DNA of 15,449 nt from JAYOFM01 sp038117225 (GTDB taxonomy: Bacteria; Pseudomonadota; Alphaproteobacteria; Rhodospirillales; Casp-alpha2): the NCBI GenBank assembly GCA_038117225.1, contig JAYOFM010000094.1, positions 1 to 15,449 of the forward strand, written 5' to 3'. The position numbers were made by a program, and so were the translations under genes. Positions 14,618 to 15,449 of the stretch are shown here, in pieces. Each line of letters starts with the position of its first letter. Position 1 is the first letter of the stretch. Below the pieces are notes generated by a model that saw nothing but the letters and a program-made list of their open reading frames with translations, was not told where the DNA came from and searched no databases.

Positions 14618-15441
14618 AGCCCCTTCGGCGCGTAGGCGGAATCTTCATACATGGTGGTGGTGATGGCTTCGAGGGCCAGGCGCTGGCGTTCCAGGTTGGC
14701 CTCGGTGAAGCCGGCGTCCGGGGTTTCCTCCAGATCAAAATGATCGAAGGCGTCGTTGCCGCGCACCAGCATGGCGGTGTCGCGCGGACCTTCCTTGACG
14801 GCGCTGGTCGGCAGGTAGTCGAGCAGCATGCCGATGCGCCGGTCCGCCGTCGTGTTGGGGCCGGAGGCATGGACGATGGCGTGATTGATCAGCGCCGCCT
14901 CGCCGGGACGCAATTCCAGGTCACGGGCGCCGGACTCGTCGAACGGCTCGGCGATGTACTGCTGGCGCGACAGGATGCTGGCATCACTGCCGCCCTCGGC
15001 GTGCTTCAGCAATGGCCAGTCATGGCTGCCGGGAATGACCCGCAGACATCCGGACGCCTTGGTCGCGTCCGACAGCGCCAGCCAGCAGGTGATCATGATC
15101 GGCTTGAGCTTGATGTACTGGGTGTCCTGGTGCCAGGCGGCGTGGGCGCGGCCGTCCGCCGGCTTGTCGCGGAAGGTGGTGTTCCAATGCAACAGATTGG
15201 GGCCCAGCAAATCTTCCATGATGTCGAGCAGATCTTGCCGACGCGATATCTCGTCGATCCAGCCGAGCAGCAGGTTGGCCTTGAAGTCGAGTTTGCCGAT
15301 GTGCTCCGGGTGCTCGACCTGGAAGGCCTCATAACGGTCACGAAACTCACGCGCTTCGTCTTCGCTCATCAGCCGCAACGGCGCCAGACAGCCTTCTTCC
15401 TTGAACTGACGGACTTGGTCGGTGGTCAGGGATTTCAACAT
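14614..15441 (-). CDS. phytanoyl-CoA dioxygenase (PhyH) family Fe(II)/2-oxoglutarate oxygenase
   Basis: A 275-residue non-haem iron, 2-oxoglutarate-dependent dioxygenase of the PhyH family. The facial triad can be placed: His104 and Asp106 in WHQDTQY, the distal His191 in HAIVHASGPN, and Arg202 in ADRRIG as the likely 2-oxoglutarate carboxylate ligand. Having HxD rather than HxA/G points to hydroxylation, not halogenation. Supporting blocks are WLALSDATKASGCLRVIPGSH and RPGEAALINH. No signal peptide; cytosolic. The gene is complete, with ATG at 15441 only 8 bases from the window edge, so its promoter and ribosome site are not seen. It converges on the GlpD-like gene, sharing the CTAG stop. 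PhyH enzymes in bacteria act on varied small molecules; the substrate here is unknown but may be that of the neighbouring dehydrogenases. Confidence 0.92.
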   Translation of the reverse strand: MLKSLTTDQVRQFKEEGCLAPLRLMSEDEAREFRDRYEAFQVEHPEHIGKLDFKANLLLGWIDEISRRQDLLDIMEDLLGPNLLHWNTTFRDKPADGRAHAAWHQDTQYIKLKPIMITCWLALSDATKASGCLRVIPGSHDWPLLKHAEGGSDASILSRQQYIAEPFDESGARDLELRPGEAALINHAIVHASGPNTTADRRIGMLLDYLPTSAVKEGPRDTAMLVRGNDAFDHFDLEETPDAGFTEANLERQRLALEAITTTMYEDSAYAPKGL

Positions 15442-15449
15442 GTTGGCGT

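Noticed and set aside
1..15449. CRISPR arrays, tRNA/rRNA genes, transposons, phage or toxin-antitoxin genes
   Set aside because: No regularly spaced repeats, RNA-gene motifs, transposase-like proteins or small paired toxin/antitoxin frames were seen on either strand.

Overview
The window looks like a chromosomal stretch of a free-living alphaproteobacterium. This is inferred from high GC with strong GC bias at third codon positions, alphaproteobacterial-style FNR boxes (TTGAT-N4-RTCAA), a CX7CX5C NsrR and a large soluble GAF/PAS hybrid kinase; the species cannot be named. A run of 10 Ns at 4533-4542 shows it is a draft scaffold. I see no tRNA, rRNA, CRISPR array, insertion sequence or phage gene.

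Layout. (1) 1-219: tail of a possible upstream gene, two inverted repeats, and the leader of a two-gene operon. (2) 220-1743 (+): a Tat-exported dienelactone-hydrolase-family protein, then an arylmalonate-decarboxylase-like member of the Asp/Glu racemase superfamily. (3) 1759-2508 (-): a cysteine-rich DUF1847 protein. (4) 2509-2913: AT-rich gap with a kinase promoter region and a short relic resembling the 3' end of the Sel1 gene downstream. (5) 2914-5503 (+): a hybrid histidine kinase (GAF-PAS-GAF-HisKA-HATPase-REC) broken only by the assembly gap. (6) 5534-7414 (-): a secreted Sel1-repeat protein with an HEXXGH zinc-peptidase-like motif, and upstream of it a hemerythrin-like protein. (7) 7561-9434 (+): a glyoxalase-like VOC protein translationally coupled to a Gfo/Idh/MocA oxidoreductase. 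(8) 9431-11171: a nitric-oxide/oxygen module with nsrR (-), a divergent truncated haemoglobin, a DUF1971/YeaR-like cupin and a bacteriohemerythrin. (9) 11190-15441: a class III metallophosphoesterase (-), a second Gfo/Idh/MocA paralogue coupled to a GlpD-like FAD dehydrogenase (+), and a PhyH-family Fe(II)/2-oxoglutarate dioxygenase (-).

How the parts may work together. The nsrR-globin intergenic region holds two NsrR-like operators placed over a good sigma70-type promoter, so the globin and DUF1971 genes are very probably derepressed by NO. Both hemerythrin genes carry an FNR-like box followed, at exactly the same 22-nt distance, by a -10-like hexamer. That is class II FNR promoter geometry, so the two di-iron O2/NO-binding proteins are probably one low-oxygen regulon. 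Around this respiratory-stress module sits what may be a dispersed catabolic set: two paralogous NAD(P)-dependent oxidoreductases, a VOC protein, a glycerol-3-phosphate-dehydrogenase-like enzyme, a phosphodiesterase and a PhyH hydroxylase. Its substrate cannot be read from the sequence; a phosphodiester or polyol-type compound is only a guess.
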